DNA from: Alphaproteobacteria bacterium UBA1002 | GTDB taxonomy: Bacteria > Pseudomonadota > Alphaproteobacteria > Rickettsiales > UBA998 | NCBI GenBank assembly: GCA_002291845.1 | Contig: DBAU01000080.1 | Span: 42,353 to 80,174 of the forward strand | DNA length: 37,822 nt | Reading direction: 5' to 3' | In this document: piece after piece, positions 6,112 to 15,203 of the stretch | Layout of the letters: each line of letters starts with the position of its first letter | Position numbering within the stretch: the first letter of the stretch is position 1 | The notes under the pieces: generated by a model | The model's input: only the letters and a program-made list of their open reading frames with translations | Told to the model about the DNA's origin: nothing | The model's database searches: none | Position numbers and translations under genes: made by a program

Positions 6112-9072
6112 CTAATTCCCAAAGAAACGCTCAGGTTTTGGTGGGGATTTTTCTAGGAGCCTACGGCGCCAATCGCTAGCAGACGCTTTAGATTGGTGGG
6201 TCGGGGACTGCTTTTTTTGGCGCAGGGCTTCTAATGTGCGCTGTGCTTCCTCCAAAGACTTACAGACATGGATGCCAAACATTTCCTTTTGCGGAATCTG
6301 CTCCATCAGCCCGGTGAAGAACCCTCGCTCATCCTTAGGAGAAAAGAGCCCTGCTTTGTGATAAGGCAAATCCAGCACCACGATCTCTTTGCCGCGCATA
6401 TCCGGGTGATTCGCCTGCTTAAGCAGCATCAGCGCCGCCAGCTCCTGCACGGTACCCGCCCCACCCGGCTCGATCAGGAACGCATCCGACTGTTTAATCA
6501 TAAACTGCATGCGCTGATAGATATCTTTGGCGTGGTAATACTGACCATGTGCGTCAATGGTGCGCTTCAGCTCCTCTGGGTTGTCTGCTTCCACCTTTAA
6601 TATCGCATCCGTACTAGAGCCCGCGATAAAAACCTTTGCGTCATTTGTGATGTTGCTCGCAGGGGCTACTCGCTCCCCGCGCAAGGCCCCCGTGAGTACC
6701 TCGCCCATCATGCTGCGATTGCCCGCACCAAACACCAGACCAAAGCCCTGAGTTGCCAAGTCAAATCCCGTTTTCCTCGCCAGATCAAGCAGCTTTTGAT
6801 TCTTGTTGGTGGCCGCGCAGAAGACAGCCACATTAAACGTATTCGAGCGCGTCAACTCATGCTCCTGCACCACACCAGGAGCCTCCATATCGCCGGGCGT
6901 TCTCAGGTAGTTATTCCGGCTGAGCTCGAGAAGGTCGAGCACCTCGCTTTCGCTCGCCGCCTCTTGCAAAAGTACACGCTTTTGATCCTTGATCATCCCA
7001 ACTTCACGCAGCTCATCATAATAGGCCAGAATCGGATCCCAGCAGCGTCCAAGTAGGCCTTCTTTGGGATTGTAGATAATGAGCGGCTTGTCACGGTCAC
7101 GCGGATGAATCTGGCGCGCCACAATCTGAGAAAAAAGCTGATAAATTCGTGCCGCTAAATGGGCTTTGGGTTCATGTTTTGCTGCAAACGGCATCAAGAT
7201 CGCCGCTTCACTGGCGGCCAGATGCGGCTCAATTGCGGCCGCAAGCGGGTTTGCATCCGAAGCGCTCGCCGCTTTGGAAAGATGGTAGCGATGCTGGCCG
7301 AGAGCCCCTCTGAGCCCCTGGCTGACATATGTCTCTGTCTGCGACTGTAAATGGACATGGTATCGCACGTCCGCTGCTCTAACATCCATCTCACGTGTTC
7401 GCAGGGGAGCCTGACAGGCGAGAACCATCCCCTTCACCGCACGGGCACGGGAACTGAGCGCGCGTGTAAACCGGTCATGATCCTGATCCAGCTCCACCTG
7501 TGACAGGCCATGGGGGTTATCCTGACCACGGGGCGCCAGATAATGCCCGGCATGGAAGATACGGTCCGTCGGAGGCTGAGGGCCTCGCAGCACATTCATG
7601 CTCTGGGTTGCTGAGAAAATCTCGTAGTCATCGCGCTCATCTGGCTGCTGTATGGGCGCGAGCCCAACGACACTGGTCTGTACCATGATCGGACGCGCCG
7701 GGGCCGTGCCGCGTAACAGCTGGATGCGACCAACCAGCCGAGGCTCCTGCGCTTGCATCCCCGCAATAATCTCGTTGTCCCTGTGGTTTGCTAGGGCATC
7801 CTTATTGGCGTTATCAATGGCACGGTTCAGGCTTTCAAAAAATTTCTTCTCGCCGAGCGCGCCGATGGTGGCGGGGCCAAATTCCGGACCGATTCCCTGC
7901 TCACCGTGGATGCGGGTTCCGTGCTCCATTCCATCCAGCGGCAAATGCTTTATGATGCGGCGGTCGGTGGTATGCACACCGGAATCTTCAACCATAATGA
8001 ACGCATTGGCGGGTTCTACGCCCATGGCACGCAGACGCGCCGCAAATACTTCGGGATGATTCTTCTGCAATTCACGCACGGCTTTGAGCGATTCGCGCAT
8101 TTTCTCACTACAATTACCGGTATAGGTTCCGCTCTTTTCTTCCGGGCTATTGCTTGGTGTGAGTTGATCCAACCGCGCAACCCGCACCTGATACGGCGCG
8201 AGAATCTTTCGCATTTCCTCCAGCTTATCCGGTGAAGTAGTCGAGAAGAAAATGGTCGCACCGGGCGCAAAACGGTAACGTGCGGGCAAGAGTGCGGCGT
8301 CAGAATCTGCCTGCGGACTCTTCACCTCTTTGGACGCCAGTTGGGCTTGCAGCTTCTGCTGGCATTGCTCTACGGAGTCTACCAGATGGATGCCAAGCGC
8401 CTCTAACGTTTTTCCCATACTTGCCCAGTCGCGAGGTTGGTTGCGATCACGCGGCGGCATACCAAGCAACGGCTCCAACGCATCATGTAAACCATCCCAG
8501 AAACGGTAAGGCTTGCCTTCCCACACGGGAGGATTGACCAAATAAATAGGCGGTAGCGGCGTCTCAGGATGGGTACGTTGATGATCAATGAGCTCCAGTA
8601 CGCTCCGCAGAGCAAACAGCCCGCCCGGCAGAATGACAGTTGCTTGATGTTGAGCAGCGTGACGGACCAACGCCCCTGGCTCACGCCGCAAGCGGTGGTC
8701 ATAGACGGCTAGCAACACGTTCTGGCCGTAGCCTTTCTCTTTCAACCACAAACGAAATTGCTGCTGCGCTTCAATCCCCCGCAATGAAAGGGATTGTTTA
8801 GAGGTATCCGCCGGGTAACGCAGACGAAAATCTTCGGTTTCTCGGTGCAGGTCTCCCGCGATACGCACATCCCCATAGCGTTCCATGATGGCATACATCC
8901 CGGGGTAATCGACGATGTAGCCACGATCGAACATGGTTTTCATCTGATCAACCAGGCAACTATATGGATCCGTACTCCCGCGCTGGTAATCCACAAGCGG
9001 GCGCTTACCGGTGAGCAGCGCATTAACGAAATCGAGCAATTGCGGCAGGGAATGAGGAGATGGATGTGACAT
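6112..9072 (-). CDS. Multidomain LOG-like / HAM1-like NTPase / LOG-like / LOG protein
   Basis: 986 residues from the ATG at 9072 (AGG nine bases upstream); a GTG at 9108 would add twelve. Residue numbers here use the longer form. About 60-255: a LOG-like fold whose signature has decayed to ILPGGLFALRSV, followed by PIYLVNPP, FWDGLHDAL and GIHLVDSVEQ. About 284-565: a HAM1/RdgB-like (non-canonical NTP pyrophosphatase) region with STTSPDKLEEMRKIL, EEKSGTYTGN, MVEDSGVHT and a closing SSRARAVKGM. About 636-735: a second LOG-like tail (KPLIIYNP, CWDPILAYYDEL, EASESEVLDLLE) with no catalytic motif. About 757-962: a LOG domain with intact PGGAGTVQEL. LOG enzymes release the base from nucleoside monophosphates; HAM1 enzymes turn NTP into NMP plus pyrophosphate. 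Joining them in one chain suggests stepwise breakdown of nucleotides (inference). No signal peptide; cytoplasmic. Confidence 0.8.
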   Translation of the reverse strand: MSHPSPHSLPQLLDFVNALLTGKRPLVDYQRGSTDPYSCLVDQMKTMFDRGYIVDYPGMYAIMERYGDVRIAGDLHRETEDFRLRYPADTSKQSLSLRGIEAQQQFRLWLKEKGYGQNVLLAVYDHRLRREPGALVRHAAQHQATVILPGGLFALRSVLELIDHQRTHPETPLPPIYLVNPPVWEGKPYRFWDGLHDALEPLLGMPPRDRNQPRDWASMGKTLEALGIHLVDSVEQCQQKLQAQLASKEVKSPQADSDAALLPARYRFAPGATIFFSTTSPDKLEEMRKILAPYQVRVARLDQLTPSNSPEEKSGTYTGNCSEKMRESLKAVRELQKNHPEVFAARLRAMGVEPANAFIMVEDSGVHTTDRRIIKHLPLDGMEHGTRIHGEQGIGPEFGPATIGALGEKKFFESLNRAIDNANKDALANHRDNEIIAGMQAQEPRLVGRIQLLRGTAPARPIMVQTSVVGLAPIQQPDERDDYEIFSATQSMNVLRGPQPPTDRIFHAGHYLAPRGQDNPHGLSQVELDQDHDRFTRALSSRARAVKGMVLACQAPLRTREMDVRAADVRYHVHLQSQTETYVSQGLRGALGQHRYHLSKAASASDANPLAAAIEPHLAASEAAILMPFAAKHEPKAHLAARIYQLFSQIVARQIHPRDRDKPLIIYNPKEGLLGRCWDPILAYYDELREVGMIKDQKRVLLQEAASESEVLDLLELSRNNYLRTPGDMEAPGVVQEHELTRSNTFNVAVFCAATNKNQKLLDLARKTGFDLATQGFGLVFGAGNRSMMGEVLTGALRGERVAPASNITNDAKVFIAGSSTDAILKVEADNPEELKRTIDAHGQYYHAKDIYQRMQFMIKQSDAFLIEPGGAGTVQELAALMLLKQANHPDMRGKEIVVLDLPYHKAGLFSPKDERGFFTGLMEQIPQKEMFGIHVCKSLEEAQRTLEALRQKKQSPTHQSKASASDWRRRLLEKSPPKPERFFGN

Positions 9073-9253
9073 ATGTACTTGCCTGATTCGTGGCTCTTGA
9101 GTGGCCACGTGTGTGCCTTCTCATACGGCAGGCATATGACAATTTCATGACGTTAGGCGCGCTTTTCCCTTATATCAGCGATCCATACAATGCATGGCAG
9201 AAAGACTGGCCACCTGCCTCAAAACCCGCTAGTGCTTGCGTGTTGGTAGAATT

Positions 9254-10624
9254 ATGGCTCGTCCACAAACCCGTTATGTCTGTCAGGAATGCGGCGCATC
9301 CCACCCGAAATGGGGAGGGCGCTGTGATGCCTGTGGCGCTTGGAACTCCTTGGTGGAGGAGGTTCCCCTCTCCTCCGCTCCCAAGGGGCTGGGCAAAGGA
9401 AAGGGGAAAGTTCTTGAATTTCATGCCATGAATTCTCCCACTCTCAGTACCCCGCCACGCCGGGATACCGGCCTGTCGGAGCTAAACCGGGTTCTGGGGG
9501 GCGGGTTGGTGGTCGGCTCGGCCGTCCTGATCGGCGGCGATCCGGGTATCGGAAAATCTACCCTGCTCCTGCAGATGACTGCGAGTATGGCGCGCGCAGG
9601 GGCCTCCGTAACGTATGTTTCGGGGGAAGAATCCATAGCACAGATTCAGCTACGCGCTGAACGTTTGGGTCTAGGCAACACCCCGGTGAAGCTGGCAGCC
9701 GCCTCCTCAGTACGCGATATCCTGACCTCGCTGGAGGGTGAGCGACCCGATGTGCTTATTATCGACTCGATCCAGACCATGTTTCTTGATTCACTTGATT
9801 CCGCGCCCGGTACGGTCGCCCAGGTACGCGCTTCAGCGCATGAGCTCATCCGTTTTGCCAAGCAGCGCGATATTGCCATATTGCTGGTTGGCCACGTGAC
9901 TAAAGAAGGGCAGATTGCCGGGCCTCGTGTGCTTGAGCATATGGTGGACTGCGTGCTGTATTTTGAGGGCGAGCGAGGGCATCTCTTCCGCATCCTGCGT
10001 ACCGTAAAGAACCGCTTTGGTGCCACGGATGAAATTGGTGTCTTCGAGATGTCCGACAAAGGGTTGCAACAGGTAGAGAACCCCTCTTCCCTCTTTCTCA
10101 CCGAGCGAACGACAGTGGTTTCTGGTTCCGCGGTTCTGGCGGGGATTGAAGGCTCACGGCCGGTCCTACTGGAGATGCAGGCGCTGGTGGCCCCTTCCAT
10201 GATGGCGACGCCCCGCCGTGCCGTGGTGGGCTGGGATGCGGGGCGCTTAGCGATGATCCTCGCCGTGCTAGAGGCCCGTGGCGGCGCACGCTTTGCCGAT
10301 CGGGAGGTGTATCTGAGCGTTGCAGGCGGATTGCGCATCGGCGAGCCCGCGGCCGATCTGCCCGCCGCGGCAGCACTACTTTCTGCCCTGCTCGACGCCC
10401 CACTGCCGGAGGGGGCGGTATTCTTTGGTGAAATTGGCCTATCCGGCGAAATACGACCTGTCTCCCGGCAGGAGACGCGCCTGAAAGAGGCGGCAAAGCT
10501 GGGTTTCAGCCGTGGGTATCTGCCTTACGTCAGCAAGTCGAAGGCAGAAACAGAGGGCCTGCGGATCACGCCACTGAGGCATGTCAGTGAACTGGTGGAA
10601 CTTGTAAGGGCCTGTTGCAGCTAG
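9254..10624 (+). CDS. radA: DNA repair protein RadA (Sms)
   Basis: 456 residues from the ATG at 9254, which places the zinc finger at the N-terminus as in the family. RadA is a hexameric ATP-driven branch-migration motor in recombinational repair. Visible: four-Cys zinc finger (CxxC at 10/13 and 24/27), Walker A GGDPGIGKSTLLLQ, Walker B VLIIDSIQT, the RadA-specific KNRFGATDEIGVFEM motif, and the Lon-like C-terminal domain with GGLRIGEPAADLPAAAALLSAL and FFGEIGLSGEIRPV. It diverges from the LOG/HAM1 gene. In many alphaproteobacteria radA directly precedes cvpA; here a peptidoglycan-binding gene on the other strand lies between them. Confidence 0.97.
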   Translation: MARPQTRYVCQECGASHPKWGGRCDACGAWNSLVEEVPLSSAPKGLGKGKGKVLEFHAMNSPTLSTPPRRDTGLSELNRVLGGGLVVGSAVLIGGDPGIGKSTLLLQMTASMARAGASVTYVSGEESIAQIQLRAERLGLGNTPVKLAAASSVRDILTSLEGERPDVLIIDSIQTMFLDSLDSAPGTVAQVRASAHELIRFAKQRDIAILLVGHVTKEGQIAGPRVLEHMVDCVLYFEGERGHLFRILRTVKNRFGATDEIGVFEMSDKGLQQVENPSSLFLTERTTVVSGSAVLAGIEGSRPVLLEMQALVAPSMMATPRRAVVGWDAGRLAMILAVLEARGGARFADREVYLSVAGGLRIGEPAADLPAAAALLSALLDAPLPEGAVFFGEIGLSGEIRPVSRQETRLKEAAKLGFSRGYLPYVSKSKAETEGLRITPLRHVSELVELVRACCS

Positions 10625-10670
10625 TAAAAACCTACACCATCCCCTTGCAATTTGCGATGAAGGTGCAGAA

Positions 10671-11192
10671 TTAACGATAATATTCAGGGCGCTGCTCTGG
10701 ATAGCTGACCCAGCGGTTGGATAGGGCGAAATTCGCTGCCCGCTCATTGAGCTTGTATGCGGTGCGAGGACCGACCACGCCATCAACCTTCAGGCCGTGA
10801 TTACGCTGAAAATCCTTGATGGCCTGTACCGTATCACTACCGCGGATGCCATTGACGCCCTCTGGGCCGACCCAATACCCAAGACGGATCAGTTTGGTCT
10901 GTATGGCCGCGATATTGTCATCTTTGGACGTGCGATAATAGTCCGGCTGCACATGATAGCGCGTGTAATATGGCTGTGCCTGATACCCATATCCGTACTG
11001 AGTGGGATGATAAATGGGTTGATAGGGATTAAGCCTCGGCTGCGGGTCTTTTGCAAAATTCTCTGAGCATGTGCCACGTACAAAGGTCTGCTTGCCATCC
11101 GCCCCTGTGACTACGCAGTCCGCAAAAGCAGGGACCGTCACGGCCAGGCTAAGCGCTAACCACCCCAGAACCATGGAAATAGCATGACGCAT
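10671..11192 (-). CDS. Secreted peptidoglycan-binding domain protein
   Basis: 173 residues. A signal peptide ends about residue 24 (LALSLAVTVPAFA). A tyrosine/proline/glutamine-rich middle (YQPIYHPTQYGYGYQAQPYYTR is split here as YQPIYHP and YGYGYQAQPYY) leads to one PG_binding_1 domain at about 92-155: AIQTKLIRLGYW, GIRGSDTVQAIKDFQRNHGL, VDGVVGPRTAYKL. No hydrolase domain is attached, so it probably binds the wall or guides a partner. A strong Shine-Dalgarno AAGGGG stands eight bases before the ATG. It is a single gene inserted, antisense, between radA and cvpA. Confidence 0.85.
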   Translation of the reverse strand: MRHAISMVLGWLALSLAVTVPAFADCVVTGADGKQTFVRGTCSENFAKDPQPRLNPYQPIYHPTQYGYGYQAQPYYTRYHVQPDYYRTSKDDNIAAIQTKLIRLGYWVGPEGVNGIRGSDTVQAIKDFQRNHGLKVDGVVGPRTAYKLNERAANFALSNRWVSYPEQRPEYYR

Positions 11193-11450
11193 AAATTATC
11201 CCCTTAAGATAAGTAAATCTTCTGCAAATACTCGCGAAAGCAATGCCACACGTCTGTTTTATCAAGAAAAGATTTACCCAAGATTAACAAAGGGCGTAAA
11301 TTTAGTTAATTTCTTTAACGTATTGATCGAGGCCACCTTAAGGACGTCACACCGCGACCTTCGCGCGCTGGCTAAAAATTACAGCCTCCGCATCATAAGC
11401 TGTCACTCTGCACTAGATTCTTGCTAGTCGCCCGTGATATAGCGTCGCGC

Positions 11451-12143
11451 ATGGTTTCTGCGCATGTCGAATTAAACATCTTTGATGCCATCATTTTTGG
11501 CATCCTTTTTTTGTCGGGATTGCTATCGCTTTTCCGTGGTTTTGTGCGCGAAGTGCTTTCCATTATTGCGTGGGTTGGCTCTGCATTGATTACGCTCTAT
11601 AATGCGGATAAAATTGCAGAAATACTCAAGCCCTCGCTGGGAGGGGGTGCAGCCTCGGTTATCGTAGGTACCCTCGGCACCTATTTTCTTGCCCTGATTG
11701 TTATCAGCATCATTAATGCTTTTTTGTTGCGCTACCTGAAGCCGGGCAGCGAAGTGGGGGCGCTTGATAAAATTCTTGGGCTGGCTTTTGGAATCACCAA
11801 AGGGGCGGTGATCGTCGTGCTAGGCTACTACATACTTACCTTCGTTTATGACGAGGAGAGCATGCCTGAAGAGATCAAAACTGCATGGAGCTATCCCACC
11901 ATCCAGTCCGCGACCAAGGTTTTTGTGGGATTACTGCCGGATTATCTGCAGAATATGACCACCCTGCTACAGGCCTCGCCTGAAGAAAAGCAGAAAATGG
12001 TCGAACAAATGCAGCGCGAGGGGATGCTCGATCCGACACAAGGGGTTGAGTCGCTGAACGTCGAAAAGCTGCAGGAAATGTTTAGCAAAACCAAGAAAGA
12101 TCCGGAAAACAGCGGCGACGGGCCTCGCGTTATCCGCCCTTAG
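11451..12143 (+). CDS. cvpA: CvpA family inner-membrane protein
   Basis: 230 residues from the ATG at 11451; an upstream TTG is possible but less likely. Four hydrophobic segments fill the first ~150 residues, with the family's opening NIFDAIIFGILFLSGLLSLFRGFVREVLSIIAWVG (shown partly: FRGFVREVLSIIAWVG). The C-terminal ~80 residues are hydrophilic and charged. CvpA was first linked to colicin V production and has since been tied to envelope stress; its molecular activity is not settled. It lies 12 bases before purF, a classic pairing across proteobacteria, and the two are probably one transcript. Confidence 0.93.
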   Translation: MVSAHVELNIFDAIIFGILFLSGLLSLFRGFVREVLSIIAWVGSALITLYNADKIAEILKPSLGGGAASVIVGTLGTYFLALIVISIINAFLLRYLKPGSEVGALDKILGLAFGITKGAVIVVLGYYILTFVYDEESMPEEIKTAWSYPTIQSATKVFVGLLPDYLQNMTTLLQASPEEKQKMVEQMQREGMLDPTQGVESLNVEKLQEMFSKTKKDPENSGDGPRVIRP

Positions 12144-12155
12144 GAGTATTTATTC

Positions 12156-13610
12156 ATGACCACCCCCTTCGACGGTGACCATCTGCGCGAAGAATGCGGC
12201 GTTTTTGGCATTTTCGGCCATGCGGAAGCGTCCGCGCATACGGCCCTCGGCCTGCATGCACTGCAGCATCGCGGGCAGGAGGCGGCGGGCATTGTCAGCC
12301 ACGATGGCACACAGTTTTATTCGCACCGCGCGATGGGGCTGGTGGGGGATAACTTCAACTCCGCCTCGGTGATTGAGAAGCTGAAAGGCCATATTGCAGT
12401 GGGCCATAACCGCTATTCCACCACCGGCGAAACATTGCTGCGTAACGTGCAGCCGCTCTTTGCCGAATATAGCTTTGGCGGGCTGGCGGTGGCGCATAAC
12501 GGCAACCTCACCAATGCGCTGACCCTGCGCGAAGAGCTGAAAAAACGCGGCTGCCTGTTCCAGTCCACCTCCGATACCGAAACCATCATTCACCTGATCG
12601 CGGTGAGCCAGGAAACCAGCGTCGAGGCGCGGCTGATCGATGCGCTCAAGCAGATTAAAGGGGCCTACTCGTTGGTCGTACTGGCGGAAAATACGCTGAT
12701 TGGCGTGCGTGATCCGTATGGCATTCGCCCGCTGGTGCTCGGCAAGCTAGGGGATGCCTACGTGTTTGCCTCAGAAACCTGCGCGCTGGATATTATCGGC
12801 GCGGATTTCGTGCGTGACGTAGAGCCGGGCGAGATCGTGACCATCACCCTGGACGGACTGCGCTCGCTCAAGCCGTTTACGCAGGTCAGCCATCGCTTCT
12901 GTGTGTTTGAGTATGTCTATTTTGCTCGTCCAGATTCCTTCAGTGAGGGGCACAATGTGTATGAAGTACGCAAACAGATCGGCCGTGTTTTAGCCGAAGA
13001 AAGCCCCGCCCCCGCCGACATCGTGGTCCCGGTTCCGGATTCCGGGGTGCCCGCCGCACTAGGGTATGCACAAGCTTCGGGCCTACCATTTGAGCTGGGC
13101 ATTATCCGCAACCATTATGTGGGCCGTACGTTTATTGAACCAACCGATCAGGTACGGCATCTGGGCGTCAAGCTGAAGCACAATGCCAATGACAATATTC
13201 TCAAAGGCAAGCGCGTCATTCTGGTGGATGATTCGATTGTGCGGGGCACAACCTCGAAGAAAATTGTTGCCATGGTACGTGAAGGCGGCGCGGCGGAAGT
13301 GCATATGCGCATCGCCTCCCCGCCCACCACTCACTCCTGCTTTTACGGGGTGGACACGCCCGAGCGTGATCAGCTGATGGCCGCCCGTCATGACGTGGCA
13401 GAGATGGCGCGATTAATCGGGGTGGATAGCCTTGCCTTTATTTCGGTGGATGGGTTGTACCGGGCGGCTGGCGCGGCGAACCGTAACCAGCAGATGCCGC
13501 AATTTTGTGACGCCTGCTTTACGGGTGACTATCCGGTGGAATTGACGGACCGTGAGGGCGGCGTGACCGGAAATGGTAAGGGCAAACGCGCCCTATTGTT
13601 TGCCAGCTAA
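12156..13610 (+). CDS. purF: Amidophosphoribosyltransferase
   Basis: 484 residues. Catalyses the first committed step of purine synthesis, PRPP plus glutamine to phosphoribosylamine. It is an Ntn hydrolase: the catalytic Cys14 in REECGVFGIFGH follows a short propeptide that must be removed. Further marks are HNRYSTTG, LAVAHNGNLTN, TSDTETIIHL, the PRPP loop VILVDDSIVRGTTSKKIV and PQFCDACFTGDYP near the end. An AGGAG Shine-Dalgarno stands close upstream. No obvious terminator follows. Confidence 0.97.
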   Translation: MTTPFDGDHLREECGVFGIFGHAEASAHTALGLHALQHRGQEAAGIVSHDGTQFYSHRAMGLVGDNFNSASVIEKLKGHIAVGHNRYSTTGETLLRNVQPLFAEYSFGGLAVAHNGNLTNALTLREELKKRGCLFQSTSDTETIIHLIAVSQETSVEARLIDALKQIKGAYSLVVLAENTLIGVRDPYGIRPLVLGKLGDAYVFASETCALDIIGADFVRDVEPGEIVTITLDGLRSLKPFTQVSHRFCVFEYVYFARPDSFSEGHNVYEVRKQIGRVLAEESPAPADIVVPVPDSGVPAALGYAQASGLPFELGIIRNHYVGRTFIEPTDQVRHLGVKLKHNANDNILKGKRVILVDDSIVRGTTSKKIVAMVREGGAAEVHMRIASPPTTHSCFYGVDTPERDQLMAARHDVAEMARLIGVDSLAFISVDGLYRAAGAANRNQQMPQFCDACFTGDYPVELTDREGGVTGNGKGKRALLFAS

Positions 13611-13648
13611 AGCGCCCCCGAATATCCGCTGCAAAAAAACGGAAGCAC

Positions 13649-13852
13649 TCAACACAGCATAATAAAGGACGCGCCTGCCACTACCGTGCCGGTAATGCGA
13701 ACGGCAGCCTGGCCCGCTGTGCCTGAGCGTTGGGGAAAGCCAGATCCTTGCGCCATACGGTCTTCGCCACACATCACAAACCCATTACCCACAACAGGAT
13801 TACCGGAAAAGCCATCACGCGCTTGCGCACCAGATGCACGAAACTGTGGCAT
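13649..13852 (-). CDS. Possible small protein with hydrophobic C-terminus
   Basis: 67 residues from the ATG at 13852, chosen because a full GGAGG lies eight bases upstream; in-frame ATG codons at 13858 and 13867 and a TTG at 13882 are alternatives. The body is Gly/Ala/Gln rich (FRASGAQARDGFSGNPVVGNGF) and the last ~20 residues are hydrophobic (ITGTVVAGASFIMLC). I recognise no family. A frame of similar length is open on the opposite strand, so coding is supported mainly by the ribosome site. It is convergent with purF. Confidence 0.4.
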   Translation of the reverse strand: MPQFRASGAQARDGFSGNPVVGNGFVMCGEDRMAQGSGFPQRSGTAGQAAVRITGTVVAGASFIMLC

Positions 13853-13968
13853 AGCCATTGCCTCCATCGATTGACTTTCCAATTTAGGTTAAAAAAGTTC
13901 CCAATTCGTTAATGATTGTGTGCAAATTATCCCTCAAAAGGTCGGCGGTGATTTGCATTCCTGTGCAT

Positions 13969-14253
13969 TTAAGCGTCCGCAGGATGCTCAGCCACGACCG
14001 GCCGCTCCCGCTCACCGCTATGGATCATACCCGTATAAATACCGCGCACTAATTCTTTCGGCGGGATTTTTCCGGGCAGAATGGTACGCTCCCCTGCCTC
14101 AAGCATGGCCTCGGTGGGCTGGCGGGGAACCACCGTGTAGCCCTCCTGCTTGAGCGCCTGCACCACCGCAAGCGCCTGCTTGGTGTAATCCTCAAACAGG
14201 TAGGATTTGTCGGCCTTTTGAATGGCATCAGCGATGAGCAACAACACAGACAT
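13969..14253 (-). CDS. Conserved hypothetical small protein
   Basis: 94 residues, predicted soluble. The middle reads ALAVVQALKQEGYTVVPRQPTEAMLEAGE, a motif (VVPR-PTEAMLEAG) that I have seen in small alphaproteobacterial and phage proteins of unknown function. No catalytic motif is apparent. It diverges from the NAD kinase gene, whose promoter must lie within the ~90 bases between them. No convincing Shine-Dalgarno precedes the ATG. Confidence 0.75.
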   Translation of the reverse strand: MSVLLLIADAIQKADKSYLFEDYTKQALAVVQALKQEGYTVVPRQPTEAMLEAGERTILPGKIPPKELVRGIYTGMIHSGERERPVVAEHPADA

Positions 14254-14254
14254 A

Positions 14255-14285
14255 TTGACAGTTTAGCAGTGATGGCGCGTAAGAT
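14255..14285 (+). promoter_or_regulatory. Candidate promoter for NAD kinase
   Basis: A consensus TTGACA (14255-14260) and a TAAGAT box (14280-14285) point toward the NAD kinase start at 14346. The 19-base spacing is longer than ideal, so support is modest. The -35 box overlaps the upstream edge of the divergent small gene's start. Confidence 0.3.
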
Positions 14286-14345
14286 CATCTGTTTCGGATG
14301 CATTTTCGACTTTCGGAGTCAGTTTTACCTCCGTATAACAAGAGC

Positions 14346-15125
14346 ATGAGCTTTGAAAAAATCGGCTGCATTGCAGATGAGACCGCAAAAGCGCAGGCCG
14401 CGCTCGAGCAGCTGAAGCAACGATACGGTGTGATTGACCTGCGCACGCAGCGCGGCAATGTGGACGTTATCCTTGTTCTCGGCGGGGATGGGTTTATGCT
14501 CCAGGTGCTGCATAAATTCATGGAACGCAAAACGCCCATCTATGGCATGAATTGCGGCACGGTCGGCTTTTTGATGAATGATTTCTCGCTGGATCAACTT
14601 AAAGAGCGCCTCGGCCATGCGCGGGAATCCACACTTTATCCTTTATCGATGTATGCGCGCTGCCTGAATGGCCGGGAAACCGAGGCCCTGGCCATCAACG
14701 AGGTGTCGTTATTCCGCGAGAGCCGACAAGCGGCGAAAATCCGCGTGGCGATTGATCATGTCACCCGCCTTCAGGAGCTGGTTTGCGACGGAATTCTGGT
14801 GTCCACCCCCGCCGGGAGCACGGCGTATAATTTTTCCGCGGGCGGGCCGATTATACCGCTATCTGCCAACCTGATCGCGCTGACCCCACTGGCCCCGTTC
14901 CGTCCACGGCGCTGGAAAGGAGCCCTGCTCCATCACGATGCCAGCATCAATCTGGAAATCCTCGAACCAGAGAAGCGCCCAGTGAGTGCTGTGGCAGATT
15001 TCACTGAAATTCGTGATGTGGTTTCCGTCGCCATTTTCGAGCAACGCAAGATCTCACTGACACTGCTGTTTGATCCCGAACACAATCTTGAGGAGCGGAT
15101 CATCAAAGAACAGTTCCTCTATTAG
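14346..15125 (+). CDS. nadK: NAD kinase
   Basis: 259 residues from the ATG at 14346 with AAGAG just before it. Phosphorylates NAD+ to NADP+ in the cytoplasm. The family marks are the GGDG motif at about 46-49 (VLGGDGFMLQ), NCGTVGFLMN, the NE/D motif in AINEVSLFRES, and the conserved STPAGSTAYNFSAGGPI loop. Length matches the short bacterial form common in alphaproteobacteria. Confidence 0.96.
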   Translation: MSFEKIGCIADETAKAQAALEQLKQRYGVIDLRTQRGNVDVILVLGGDGFMLQVLHKFMERKTPIYGMNCGTVGFLMNDFSLDQLKERLGHARESTLYPLSMYARCLNGRETEALAINEVSLFRESRQAAKIRVAIDHVTRLQELVCDGILVSTPAGSTAYNFSAGGPIIPLSANLIALTPLAPFRPRRWKGALLHHDASINLEILEPEKRPVSAVADFTEIRDVVSVAIFEQRKISLTLLFDPEHNLEERIIKEQFLY

Positions 15126-15203
15126 CCGTTTCTTGCGTTACAAGGGTTTTTCTGTTTCCGTACAATCGCCTGTGATGCTTGGTTTTTTCTAGGATTGCTA
15201 CGA

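Noticed and set aside
6112..9072. Defence-island reading of the LOG/HAM1 gene
   Set aside because: Neighbours are housekeeping genes (mlaF, radA); no defence genes, integrase or composition break nearby.
9646..10338. Open frame of 230 codons on the minus strand
   Set aside because: Antisense to radA; Arg/Ser-rich product typical of shadow frames.
10625..10670. Terminator between radA and the peptidoglycan-binding gene
   Set aside because: Only a weak CACC/GGTG pairing with a long loop and no T-run.
13686..13874. Plus-strand frame opposite the small gene after purF
   Set aside because: No ribosome site, and the opposite strand has a perfect GGAGG; kept only the minus-strand call.
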